64,000 nt of DNA from G964291335 sp964291335 (GTDB lineage Bacteria; Chloroflexota; Dehalococcoidia; Lucifugimonadales; UBA3495). The notes beneath the pieces were generated by a model that worked only from the letters and a program-made list of their open reading frames with translations, searched no databases and was not told where the DNA came from. The stretch lies in NCBI GenBank assembly GCA_964291335.2, contig OZ219748.1, positions 868,001 through 932,000 on the forward strand. The letters run 5' to 3'. This document shows, in pieces, positions 15,201 to 22,764 of the stretch; positions within the stretch are counted from its first letter, which is position 1; the number at the start of each line of letters is the position of its first letter. The position numbers and the translations under genes are program-made.

Positions 15201-15791
15201 ATGCAACCGCCCACTGCGCAAACCAGGCCCATGCTGACCATTCAGGAATCGGTGCAGACCTGCCTCCGCAAGTATGGCGACTTCAGCGGACGGGCCACCC
15301 GCGCCGAGTACTGGTGGTGGCAGCTGGCCGCTCTTCTGGCGGCCCTGGCTCTCTCTGCGGTGGACAACGCCATTATGTGGTGGGCCGACGTGCCCTTCAG
15401 TCCCTTGCAGGTTATATTCAGCCTGGCCGTCCTGCTGCCCGGTCTGGCGGTTACCTGCCGCCGCCTGCACGACATCGGCAAAACCGGGTGGTGGCAGCTG
15501 ATTTGGTTCCTGATGGTAATCGCCGCCGCAATTCTCGTCGCTATCGGCGCGGTTTTTACCTGGTTCAGTATCTCCGGCGGTTCCTTCTTCGACCCCGATT
15601 ACTGGGATGTGTCCTTCAACGACTTCGTGCCGCTGCTGCTTACCGTGATACTGTTCGTCTTTACCATAGTGGGGGTGTTTATCTGGCAGCTGGTCTGGTT
15701 AGTCCAGCCGGGGCAGGACGGCCCCAATGCTTACGGCCCGGATCCCCGGGCTTTGACCCCGGCCCCGGAACCGGGCAACCCTATCGACTAG
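15201..15791 (+). CDS. DUF805-family membrane protein
   Basis: 196 residues starting after an AAGGAGG ribosome site (15185-15191). The DUF805 signature is present: KYGDFSGRATRAEYWWWQL near the N-terminus and RRLHDIGKTGWWQLIW in the middle. Four hydrophobic membrane segments lie at about 42-60, 66-88, 101-122 and 144-168. A short Pro-rich tail follows. The family is widespread and of unknown function; some members are prophage-associated or linked to stress. Nothing around it gives a role. Confidence 0.87.
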   Translation: MQPPTAQTRPMLTIQESVQTCLRKYGDFSGRATRAEYWWWQLAALLAALALSAVDNAIMWWADVPFSPLQVIFSLAVLLPGLAVTCRRLHDIGKTGWWQLIWFLMVIAAAILVAIGAVFTWFSISGGSFFDPDYWDVSFNDFVPLLLTVILFVFTIVGVFIWQLVWLVQPGQDGPNAYGPDPRALTPAPEPGNPID

Positions 15792-15830
15792 GCGCAGCCT
15801 TCAAGCAAGTTTCATTCCGGAGCTGAAGCG

Positions 15831-16241
15831 ATGCCCAAGCTGATTCCGGTAGCCGACGAATTAAGTCAACCCTTCTGGGATGCGGTCAATCAAAGGCGTC
15901 TGGTGGTGCAGCAGTGCGCCGCCTGCCGCCGCATGCAGTATCCGCCCCAACTTTCCTGTCAGTATTGCGGCGCTTCGGCCGGGCTGGCCTGGACCGAGGT
16001 GGCCGGCCGGGGGCGCATTGCCGCTTACATTGTCATTGAGGATGGCCGGCTGAACCGCCGGATGCCGGACCAGCCCTATAATCTGGCGCTGGTAACCCTG
16101 GACGCCGACCCTTCCATCAACTTTTATTCCAACCTGCCCGGCACGCCGGCCTATCAGGTTCCGGTAGGGGCCGCCGTCGAACTGGTATTCGAGGAAGTGG
16201 CTCCGGGCCAGTTAATCCACGAGTGGCAGGTGGTTGGGTAA
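15831..16241 (+). CDS. DUF35 zinc-ribbon/OB-fold protein
   Basis: 136 residues with an N-terminal helix (ELSQPFWDAVNQRRLVVQQC), a zinc ribbon C-x2-C-x11-C-x2-C (CAAC ... CQYC) and a C-terminal OB fold ending VELVFEEV. DUF35 (ChsH2-like) proteins pair with thiolase-fold proteins and bring acyl-CoA to the active site, or form acyl-CoA dehydrogenase/hydratase complexes. The next gene is a thiolase-family protein on the same strand, which is the usual arrangement, so the two very likely form a complex in CoA-thioester metabolism. Confidence 0.88.
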   Translation: MPKLIPVADELSQPFWDAVNQRRLVVQQCAACRRMQYPPQLSCQYCGASAGLAWTEVAGRGRIAAYIVIEDGRLNRRMPDQPYNLALVTLDADPSINFYSNLPGTPAYQVPVGAAVELVFEEVAPGQLIHEWQVVG

Positions 16242-16356
16242 CCCCGCAGAACGGCGGGGCAGCGCCGGCAATGACCGGGCCGCCATCAGTTGCTGAAATC
16301 GGCCCCGGTCGGGCGTGTGGAATATTCTCATATACCAACTAACAAAAGGGACGACC

Positions 16357-17673
16357 ATGACGAGCAGCAGCAACTTTCCGTGGCGCCGGGACCGGGATGG
16401 TCTGGGCGTTTGGGAACATCGGGGCCAGGTCGCCATTGCCGGCTACGGGCATTCGCCGGTAGATCGGCGGTGGGACGGCGTTTCCCTGGACAAAACCCTG
16501 GGAGCCTATTCCATTCTGGCTTGCCAGAGGGCTATGGAGGATGCCGGCGTTACCCCCGACCAGATTAACGGGGTAATCTGCTGCGACAGCCATATCGCCG
16601 GCGGCAGCGGCGGTTCCGCCTCCCGGTGGGCGCCCCGCCCTTATTTTGACCCACCCTACGATTCGGAGTATGGCCTGACCCTGGTCAATGCCCAGTGGCT
16701 CATCCGGGCTATGGGCCTGCCCAACGTCCGGTTCGCCCCCACCGGCGTGCCGACCATCGGGGAAATGATGGGCATGGCGGCGCAGGCGGTAGGCGATGGG
16801 GTCTGCAATAACTGCCTGGTCATTTACCCGGCCGGCAACCTGGATGGCCGCTACCGGCGGGGCGGCGAGAATGCCGATGATTACGCCCGGGGCGCCCGGC
16901 AGTGGACCGTACCCTGGGGCAATCACGGCGGCAACGACTTCATCAACATTTTCCCCCACAACCAGTATTGCCGGCGGTACGGCGGCCAGCACGACGACCT
17001 GGCGCCCTTCGTCATCAACCAGCACAAGAACGGTATGCTTACACCCTGGGGCTTCAATTACAACCACGGCATCGAACCCATCAGCGTGGAGGATTACGTC
17101 AGCTCCCGCTACATACTGAACCCGCTGCGCATCTGGGACTGCGACCGGCCGGTCAATGCCGCAGCAGCTTACCTTTTCACTACGGCGGAGCGGGCGCGGG
17201 ATCTGAAATCTACGCCGGTGTATGTGCTGAACCACTCCCAGCATAATTTCCGGTTCCGCACCACCCAGCCGGACCTGGACGAAGTGGAGCTGTGGACCGA
17301 CCGGCAGGCGGCGCGCATGTACGAAGGGGCCGGCTTGGGCCCGTCCGATGTGGACATCTTCAACCCCTATGACGGCTATTCCATCATGACCCAGTTCTTT
17401 CTGGAAGGGTTTCAGTGGCACGGGGTAAAACGGGGGGAGGCCTTCGCCTTCTACGCCGGCGACATCAGCGTCAAAGGGCCGCACCCTTTCTGCTCCAGCG
17501 GCGGCAACCTGGGCAACGGGCGCACGCGAACCGCCATGTACACCGACAGCATCGAACAGCTGCGCGGCGGCGCCGGCGACCGGCAGGTAACTGTCCGGGC
17601 CGAAACGGCCCTGTGCGCCTTTACCACTCCCAGCAGCGGCGGCTGGTTGATGCTGGCCAACCGGCCCGGCTAA
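16357..17673 (+). CDS. Thiolase-family protein (SCP2-thiolase-like)
   Basis: 438 residues from ATG 16357 behind AAAAGGGA; an upstream GTG at 16315 would add 14 residues with no family match. Thiolase-superfamily features are the N-terminal AIAGYGHSPVD, GAYSILACQRAMEDAGVTPDQINGV, the C-terminal FNPYDGYSIMTQFFLEG in place of the usual H-E-A-F, and GGNLGNGRTRTAMYTDSIEQLRG near the end. The reactive Cys region is not the canonical form, so it may be a non-decarboxylating thiolase of the SCP2 type, typically acting with a DUF35 partner on steroid- or aromatic-derived acyl-CoA. The partner gene lies directly upstream. Confidence 0.82.
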   Translation: MTSSSNFPWRRDRDGLGVWEHRGQVAIAGYGHSPVDRRWDGVSLDKTLGAYSILACQRAMEDAGVTPDQINGVICCDSHIAGGSGGSASRWAPRPYFDPPYDSEYGLTLVNAQWLIRAMGLPNVRFAPTGVPTIGEMMGMAAQAVGDGVCNNCLVIYPAGNLDGRYRRGGENADDYARGARQWTVPWGNHGGNDFINIFPHNQYCRRYGGQHDDLAPFVINQHKNGMLTPWGFNYNHGIEPISVEDYVSSRYILNPLRIWDCDRPVNAAAAYLFTTAERARDLKSTPVYVLNHSQHNFRFRTTQPDLDEVELWTDRQAARMYEGAGLGPSDVDIFNPYDGYSIMTQFFLEGFQWHGVKRGEAFAFYAGDISVKGPHPFCSSGGNLGNGRTRTAMYTDSIEQLRGGAGDRQVTVRAETALCAFTTPSSGGWLMLANRPG

Positions 17674-17719
17674 CCGCCGCGCCGGGGAAAGTCAACCGAT
17701 AACTTTAGCGAGGAACCTT

Positions 17720-18067
17720 TTGCGTAAATTGATTAGTTTTGACATCGACGGCACGCTGGAGGTGGGCGACCCGCCGGGGTGCATCACCCTGGCTATGGTG
17801 CGGGCCGCCCAGGCCCGGGGCTGCATCATCGGCAGCTGCTCCGACCGGACGGTGAGCAACCAGGAACGCCTTTGGCGGGATAACCGGGTTCCAATGGAGT
17901 TCACCGTCCTCAAGCACCAGCTGGATTCGGTAAAGGCCCGGTTCGAAGCGGCCGCCTATTACCATATCGGCGATACCGACCTGGACCGGCAATATGCCGA
18001 AAGAAACGGCTTTGAGTTTCTGCTGCCCGACGCCGCCGTCGCCCGGATTTGGGAGGAAGGCGATTAA
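17720..18067 (+). CDS. HAD-superfamily hydrolase-like protein
   Basis: 115 residues starting MRKLISFDIDGTLEVGDPPG, the DxDGT motif I of the HAD superfamily (nucleophile and acid Asp). Motif II is GSCSDR and motif IV HIGDTDLD. There is no large cap domain, so it is a short, capless HAD. TTG 17720 is taken as the start behind GAGGAA. Its end overlaps the frame of the rRNA/tRNA methyltransferase gene, which indicates coupled expression. Substrate unknown. Confidence 0.8.
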   Translation: MRKLISFDIDGTLEVGDPPGCITLAMVRAAQARGCIIGSCSDRTVSNQERLWRDNRVPMEFTVLKHQLDSVKARFEAAAYYHIGDTDLDRQYAERNGFEFLLPDAAVARIWEEGD

Positions 18068-18845
18068 CTGCGGCCCCTTTCAGGCCCTGATTGACCGGTT
18101 CCGCCGGGCGCGCCGAGACCCTTCCCTGGCGGTTCTGGAGGGCTTTCACGTCCTTAAGCACGCTTTGCGCTTCGGGGCGGCGGTAACTGAAATCGTTACC
18201 TGCGACCGGCAGCAGGCGCAGCGCTTGACTGCATCCCACGCCCCCGAGCTGACGGGCTTTCCCGGCTTTGCGATTTCTGAAGTTCCCCAGGCCGTTTTCC
18301 GGCAGCTTTCCCCCTTTGCCCCGACCACCGGCATAATGGCCCTGGCCCGCCGCCCGCCAGCCGGCAGCGCCCTTAACGATGTCCCCTTGCGGCCGCTGGT
18401 ACTGCTGGAAAACCCCCGTAGTCACGGCAATATGGGGGCTGCCATCCGGGTGGCCGCCGCCGCCGGCGCCGCCGGAGTGGTAACCACCGGCGAACACGAC
18501 CCGTGGCACCCGGCAGCCTTGACCGGTTCCGCCGGGCTGCACTTCGCCTTGCCGGTTTGCCGGCTGCCGAAAACGGAGCGCCTGAACCGGTTAACCCAGG
18601 GGCCGGGTGGCCGGAGCCGGCCCCTGGTGGCGCTGACTCCCGGCGGCGAACCGCTGAAACCCGACCGGCTGCCCGACGCAGCAATACTGGCTTTCGGTTC
18701 CGAGCGCGGCGGCCTGACACCGGAACTGCTGGCCGCCGCCAGCTGCCGCCTGAGCATACCGATGACCTCTGGCGTATCCAGTCTGAACCTGGCAACGGCG
18801 GTGGCGGTGGTTTTGTACGCCTGGCGACTGGGCCAGCCCGGCTGA
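17994..18845 (+). CDS. SpoU/TrmH-family RNA 2'-O-methyltransferase
   Basis: Up to 283 residues. The C-terminal SPOUT domain has all three motifs: LENPRSHGNMGAAIRVAAAAG (motif 1, with catalytic Arg), ILAFGSERGGLTPELL (motif 2) and IPMTSGVSSLNLATAVAVVL (motif 3). An N-terminal RNA-binding part precedes it. It transfers methyl from S-adenosylmethionine to a ribose 2'-OH of tRNA or rRNA. The start is uncertain. ATG 17994 is the first standard start but lies 74 bases inside the HAD gene; the family would start near 18063, where an ATT follows a GGGAGGAAGG site, so an unusual ATT start coupled to the HAD stop is possible. Confidence 0.88.
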   Translation: MPKETALSFCCPTPPSPGFGRKAINCGPFQALIDRFRRARRDPSLAVLEGFHVLKHALRFGAAVTEIVTCDRQQAQRLTASHAPELTGFPGFAISEVPQAVFRQLSPFAPTTGIMALARRPPAGSALNDVPLRPLVLLENPRSHGNMGAAIRVAAAAGAAGVVTTGEHDPWHPAALTGSAGLHFALPVCRLPKTERLNRLTQGPGGRSRPLVALTPGGEPLKPDRLPDAAILAFGSERGGLTPELLAAASCRLSIPMTSGVSSLNLATAVAVVLYAWRLGQPG

Positions 18846-18994
18846 TTCCAGCCCGGCGGCCGGCAGACCATTCTCCGGGCCGCGCTTTTCCCGGTTCAGG
18901 GCCGGCGCAATCGCCGGGGCCGGCAAAGCGGGGCAGACCGGCTGCCATGACCCGTAAGGGTGTGGAAGGTCAGACGGCCGGGCGGCAGCCCGCC

Positions 18995-20092
18995 CTAGGC
19001 CAGGCGCACCGGCTCCAGGGCGGCGAAATCGAACCGGACGCCGTGGCCCGGGTCTTCCCGGGGCGTAAACCTGCCTGCTTCGGGAAGCGCCGGGTTGAGA
19101 ATATAGCCGGTGTTGTTAAGGTTCAGGGTAGGCAGGTGTTCTACCAGAAAGCCGTTAGCGGCGCCGCAGCACAGGTGAACCGAAATTTCCTCAACCAGAT
19201 GCGGGGCCATCGGAAGATGAAAGGCGTCGGCCAAACGGGCGATACGCAGCCAGGGCGTAACGCCGCCGACGCGGCACACGTCGGCCTGAACAAACTGAAT
19301 TGCGCCCCGCTGAAACAGATTAAGGAACTGTTCCGGCAGATATTCACCCTCGCCGGCGGCCAACGCCACGTTAACGGTTCGGCTCAACCGCTCGTACCCG
19401 GCGTGGTCTTCAGCCGGAATCGGTTCTTCCATCCAGAACAGGTTGAACTCCTCGGTGACCCGGGCCCAGGAAATGGCTTCTCCCACTGACCAGCGCTGGT
19501 TGGCATCCACCATCAGGGGGGTATAGGGGCCGATGGCCTGACGCACTGCCCGCAACCGGGCCACATCCTCTTCCAGCCTGGGCCGGCCCACCTTAATCTT
19601 CACCCCCCAGTAACCCTGCTTAACAAAGGCGGTAACCTCATCCAGCAAGTCTTCGGTGGAATAGGCCAGGTCCAGGCCGCTGCCATAGGCCGGCACACTG
19701 TCCCGGTAGCCGCCCAGCAGACGGAACAGGGGCTTGCCCTGAACCTTGCCGGCCAAATCCCACAGGGCAATATCCAAAGGAGCCAGAGCTGCCGGCGTCA
19801 GCCCGGCCGTGGTTATGTTAGGGAAAACGCTACGCCACAGGCGGTCGTAAAGCCGGTCAATACTGGACGGGTCTTCACCCACCAACTGCGGCGCCAACAG
19901 GGTATCAACGGCCTCCTTCATCCCTCTGCCGCTGCTGCCATGGCTGTAAGTCCAGCCCACGCCTTCCTGACCGTCATTGGCAATAACGCGGGCCAGCAGC
20001 AGGCTGGTGGCCTCTATTTGAGAGGTGGAGTTAGCCAGGCCCGCCCGACGCTGAATCCGATACAAGGCCGTTTCTACTTTTACGATTTGCAC
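18995..20092 (-). CDS. Mandelate racemase/muconate lactonizing-like enolase-superfamily enzyme
   Basis: 365 residues from GTG 20090-20092, preceded by GGGAGGA; a longer frame upstream to 20527 is only the shadow of the hydrolase gene. The N-terminal capping domain is followed by the TIM barrel with the superfamily residues: KIKV (KxK general base, about 163-165), MVDANQRW (metal Asp), MEEPI (metal Glu), AGEGEY (metal Glu), and a C-terminal APHLVEE with the His typical of the mandelate racemase subgroup. It probably dehydrates or racemises an acid sugar or similar carboxylate. It follows the alpha/beta hydrolase by 44 bases on the same strand, so the two may act in one catabolic route. Confidence 0.87.
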   Translation of the reverse strand: MQIVKVETALYRIQRRAGLANSTSQIEATSLLLARVIANDGQEGVGWTYSHGSSGRGMKEAVDTLLAPQLVGEDPSSIDRLYDRLWRSVFPNITTAGLTPAALAPLDIALWDLAGKVQGKPLFRLLGGYRDSVPAYGSGLDLAYSTEDLLDEVTAFVKQGYWGVKIKVGRPRLEEDVARLRAVRQAIGPYTPLMVDANQRWSVGEAISWARVTEEFNLFWMEEPIPAEDHAGYERLSRTVNVALAAGEGEYLPEQFLNLFQRGAIQFVQADVCRVGGVTPWLRIARLADAFHLPMAPHLVEEISVHLCCGAANGFLVEHLPTLNLNNTGYILNPALPEAGRFTPREDPGHGVRFDFAALEPVRLA

Positions 20093-20136
20093 AGCGCTCC
20101 TCCCGGCAACCGGCTGCCCTCGCCTTCCGGCCCGGG

Positions 20137-20997
20137 TCAGGCGGCAGCGCCCACCACCGCCAGACAACGGGCGACAAAAGCCTGCATCAGCCCGATGGCT
20201 CGATCCGACTCGGGCCCCGGCACATTGCCAAAGCCATGAACCATGTCGGCAAAATATTCCACCTGAATATCTCCGCCGGCCCCCCGGAAAGCGCTTTCGA
20301 AACGCTGGGGAATTGAGAGAGGCACGTTGTCGTCCCTGGTCCCCTGGATAACCAGCGTCGGAGGCAGTTCTACCCGCTCTCCCCGCTCCAGAATGTGCTG
20401 AGGGTTCCCTTCCTTCATCCCCTCTTCGGTCAGGAAATAAGCCTGGCTGGAAGCGGCCAACCGCTCGTTGGCCGAGGATTGGGCATAGCGGTAGCGGGCG
20501 TAAGGATCCAGCACCGGCCAGCAGCAAATCGTGTAGGCAAGGGAAGCATCCAGGCCGGCCCCTTCCGGCAGGGACAGGGCGGCGTACCTGGAATCAGCCG
20601 GCCGCATGGCGCTGAGCATCAAGGTATGTCCGCCGCTGGAAGACCCCATGCCGCCCACCGTCAACGGGTCGGCGTTGAACTCCGCAGCGTGGGCCTTAAG
20701 CCAACGGGTAGCATAGTTAACATCCTGCACCTGGGCCGGGTAGGGATGGGCCGGGGCCAGCCGGAAATCGATGGCCGCCACCACCAGGCCGCTGGCGGCA
20801 AGGGCGCGGTTCATCACTTCATCGTTGCTCAGATCGCCCCGGTTCCAGGCGCCCCCGTGCACGTCCAGCATAGCCGGAAAAGGGCCTTCCCCTTCCGGCT
20901 GGTAAATGCGCGCCAGCCATGATTCCCCGGCAGCGCTGCGGTATTCCGCCTCGCGGACGGCAACATTGAAACTCTGGGACGGGTTATAGGTTACCAT
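20137..20997 (-). CDS. Alpha/beta hydrolase (HSL/BD-FAE-like esterase)
   Basis: 286 residues with the alpha/beta hydrolase fold. The oxyanion motif HGGAW, the nucleophile elbow G-S-S-S-G-G-H, the acid in GTRDDNVPL and the base His in MVHGFGN form a complete catalytic set. AIDFRLAPAHPYPAQVQD is typical of the hormone-sensitive-lipase family of carboxylesterases. The ribosome site is GAGGAGA before ATG 20995-20997. It lies between the Sec-glutaredoxin-DinB gene (53 bases upstream) and the enolase-superfamily gene, all on the minus strand. Confidence 0.88.
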   Translation of the reverse strand: MVTYNPSQSFNVAVREAEYRSAAGESWLARIYQPEGEGPFPAMLDVHGGAWNRGDLSNDEVMNRALAASGLVVAAIDFRLAPAHPYPAQVQDVNYATRWLKAHAAEFNADPLTVGGMGSSSGGHTLMLSAMRPADSRYAALSLPEGAGLDASLAYTICCWPVLDPYARYRYAQSSANERLAASSQAYFLTEEGMKEGNPQHILERGERVELPPTLVIQGTRDDNVPLSIPQRFESAFRGAGGDIQVEYFADMVHGFGNVPGPESDRAIGLMQAFVARCLAVVGAAA

Positions 20998-21050
20998 GTC
21001 AATCTCCTCAACAACCGGTTTCGCCGGCCCGGTCAGGCCGGAACGGCCGG

Positions 21051-21809
21051 CTAAATCAAAGCCTCAGGGGTGAAGATTCCCTCCATATCCTCAGCGGTGG
21101 CCGGGCTGACCGGCGCAACGCCCAGGGAAGTTTCCATGAACCAATAAACCTGCTTTAAATGGTGGGCGCTGTGGCTAAGGATAATGTTAAGCAATTCCAC
21201 CACAGTGACCTCGCCGCCATAATGAGCCGGGACCGTCCGGTCAAAGGCTTCCGTGTTGCCGCTATTCAGAAAGGCTGTGATATTGGCAATGACCCCCTCG
21301 CCATACTCGGCAATTTCCGCCGGAGAATTAACCACGGCCAGCCGCTCTCGGCATGCCTGCATATCATCGGCGGTCATGCTGCCGGTTCGGTGGCTGAGCC
21401 AGGCCAGCTCGGGAAAGGAAATAATGTGAACGAGCGTATCGCGCAGCGATTCCGGACGCCAAGCTACCTCCTGCCTTAAGTGTTCCGGTGAAAGCTGCCT
21501 GGCGGCCCGGATAGCGGCGTGGAGAATCCGGTCGTACTTTTCAGCCAGCCAACTGGTGCGCCCGGAAAGGTCAACTTCAGTATCCAGCTTCAGGACAGCG
21601 ATAAGTTTGCGGGGAAAGTAACCGATGATGATTTCCTCATCCACCACCGTCACCGGCGCCGATTTCACTCCCCGGTCGGCCAGGAATGCCTGCGCCTCCG
21701 GCTCGCTGGCAATATCGTGGCGCTCATACTGAACACCGTTGGACGTAAGAAACTCTTCCAACGTCCGGCAGCTGAATCAACCAGGGTTGGTATAAACATG
21801 CACGTTCAT
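21051..21809 (-). CDS. Selenocysteine-containing glutaredoxin fused to a DinB-like domain
   Basis: 252 residues when TGA codon 11 (21777-21779) is read as Sec. Residues 1-85 are a glutaredoxin domain: MNVHVYTNPG, then U-F-S-C-R (U11, C14), then KSAPVTVVDEEIIIGYFPRKL with the cis-Pro. Residues about 95-240 form a four-helix DinB/YfiT-like domain, with SHSAHHLKQVYWFMETSLG providing the family's metal His residues. ATG 21807-21809 has GGAGAG upstream; the next start (TTG, codon 17) would lose the redox motif. The TGA is in the same place as in the glutaredoxin at 6.4 kb. DinB-fold proteins can be thiol-dependent transferases using bacillithiol or mycothiol, so a redox-linked thiol function is an attractive inference. 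Confidence 0.87.
21741..21766 (-). promoter_or_regulatory. Candidate SECIS hairpin of the Sec-glutaredoxin-DinB gene
   Basis: On the minus strand GGACGT and ACGTCC pair, then a 3-nt bulge (TGG), then AAGA-GTT-TCTT. The helix begins 11 nt after the TGA at 21777-21779 and the loop GTT is nucleotides 24-26, so the loop GU is at the same distance as in the glutaredoxin at 6.5 kb. Confidence 0.7.
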
Positions 21810-22101
21810 AAACTTAACTCTCCGGCAGTGCGCCATTGTGATTTTGCCAGAATAACGGAAAGGCCATTCCATAGCAAGGGTCGGTCACTGGCTAACCCGG
21901 CCGGCTCCCGCTGGCGAGTAAGGAAGGCGGTCGCCCAGGCCGGCCCGGGCGCAAATCGCAGTACGCTGAATGCGCAGTTGAGGGAGGGGCGTCTCTCCGG
22001 GCATGCCGGCCCGGGAACTGACCGGGCTTTAATCGAAAAAAGAGGGGAGAGCTACCGCTCTCCCCTCTCTGCAACTGCCGGCGCCGCAATGGCGCCGGAA
22101 G
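21810..22101. other. Intergenic region between the Sec-glutaredoxin-DinB gene and hsp20
   Basis: About 290 bases. Apart from the ribosome site of the glutaredoxin-DinB gene and the hsp20 terminator (listed separately) no gene or repeat is evident. Confidence 0.4.
22036..22068 (-). terminator. Terminator of hsp20
   Basis: AGAGGGGAGAGC (22041-22052) and GCTCTCCCCTCT (22057-22068) pair perfectly around TACC. On the minus strand the hairpin is followed by a T run (complement of AAAAA at 22036-22041). Confidence 0.9.
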
Positions 22102-22566
22102 CTAGGGCTTTTCTTCCTCGTTTTCACTGCCCACGTTAATGGACAGTTGCCGGGCCTGTTTGGCCTGAAGCTTGGGGAAGACGATGGTCAACACGCCATT
22201 GCTGTAGCGGGTATGGGCCTGGCCTACATCCAGCGTATCGGGCAAACGGAGGGAGCGATGGAAAGAACCGGTATGCCGCTCCCGCATAAGGTATTGGCCG
22301 CTTTTGCGCTCAACCTGTTCAGCGGTGCTTCCCCGAATGGTCAGAACATCGTTCTCAATCGAAACGGTAATGTCATTCGGAGCCACCCCCGGCAGAGAAG
22401 CTTGCACCACAATATCATCCCCCTCCTGAACAACGTCCAGGGGCGCCGCCCAGCCTTCCATCGGCGCAGTTCCACTGCTGCCCGGAGCAAAGTTCCGCCA
22501 CAACTGGTCCATATTTTCCTGCATCCGACGCAGTTCGCTACCAGGATCCCAACGTCGCAAAACCAT
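22102..22566 (-). CDS. Hsp20/alpha-crystallin small heat-shock protein
   Basis: 154 residues from ATG 22564-22566 behind AAAAGGAGG. The alpha-crystallin domain (about 42-140) is clear: APLDVVQEGDDIVVQASLPGV, ENDVLTIRG, and the C-terminal strand YSNGVLTIVFPK, which contains the A-x-x-x-N-G-V-L signature. A short acidic tail follows. It holds unfolding proteins during stress for later refolding by DnaK/ClpB-type machines. It is transcribed away from dnaJ-hspR-clp; the shared 200-base spacer carries HspR-type inverted repeats, so all are likely one heat-shock regulon. Confidence 0.93.
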   Translation of the reverse strand: MVLRRWDPGSELRRMQENMDQLWRNFAPGSSGTAPMEGWAAPLDVVQEGDDIVVQASLPGVAPNDITVSIENDVLTIRGSTAEQVERKSGQYLMRERHTGSFHRSLRLPDTLDVGQAHTRYSNGVLTIVFPKLQAKQARQLSINVGSENEEEKP

Positions 22567-22606
22567 AAGAGAGCCTCCTTTTATTGATTTCTTGTTGAGT
22601 AGTGTT

Positions 22607-22627
22607 CTTGATACAAGATATATCAAG
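22607..22627. promoter_or_regulatory. HAIR-like HspR operator
   Basis: CTTGATA-N7-TATCAAG is a perfect inverted repeat with the same 7-7-7 geometry as the HspR-associated inverted repeat (consensus CTTGAGT-N7-ACTCAAG). It lies just past the expected hsp20 transcription start. hspR is encoded 1 kb away. Confidence 0.75.
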
Positions 22628-22638
22628 TCCACATCAAT

Positions 22639-22667
22639 ATCTTACATAGTTGAGTGTATCGTGTCAA
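22639..22667 (-). promoter_or_regulatory. hsp20 promoter overlapped by a second imperfect HAIR
   Basis: On the minus strand TTGACA (22662-22667) and TAAGAT (22639-22644) have a 17-base spacer. The -35 box is part of CTTGACA-N6-ACTCAA (about 22652-22668), an imperfect copy of the HspR operator, so HspR binding would block RNA polymerase. Confidence 0.65.
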
Positions 22668-22695
22668 GTCCTTTAATTAGTAACAATCAATTTTG

Positions 22696-22740
22696 TTGAC
22701 AGGTATATGCCTTATAACTATAATCATAGTATCAACTATG
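22696..22740 (+). promoter_or_regulatory. dnaJ-hspR-clp promoter with an inverted repeat at the start site
   Basis: TTGACA (22696-22701), a 17-base spacer and TATAAT (22719-22724) form a consensus sigma-70 promoter. Directly after it CATAGT-ATCA-ACTATG (22725-22740) is a perfect inverted repeat at the expected transcription start; it does not match HAIR and may bind another regulator or form a 5' hairpin in the mRNA. Confidence 0.75.
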
Positions 22741-22764
22741 CTGTAGCAGTTAAGGGGTAGCTTC

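Noticed and set aside
18995..20527. 510-residue form of the enolase-superfamily protein
   Set aside because: The first 145 residues are out-of-frame translation of the hydrolase gene; GTG 20092 has the ribosome site and starts the conserved domain.
6377..21809. The TGA-interrupted genes as pseudogenes or sequencing errors
   Set aside because: Three genes, four TGAs, each on a catalytic Cys position, no other disruption of the frames, good ribosome sites and a hairpin behind each. Random decay would not choose these sites.
6377..21809. TGA read as Trp or Gly (variant genetic code)
   Set aside because: TGA ends modB, thiE and the second fmdB in tight overlaps, and no Trp or Gly is expected at the positions concerned.
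22036..22068. GC-rich palindrome as a transposon end or operator
   Set aside because: It is followed by a T run on the minus strand right after hsp20, so it is a simple terminator.
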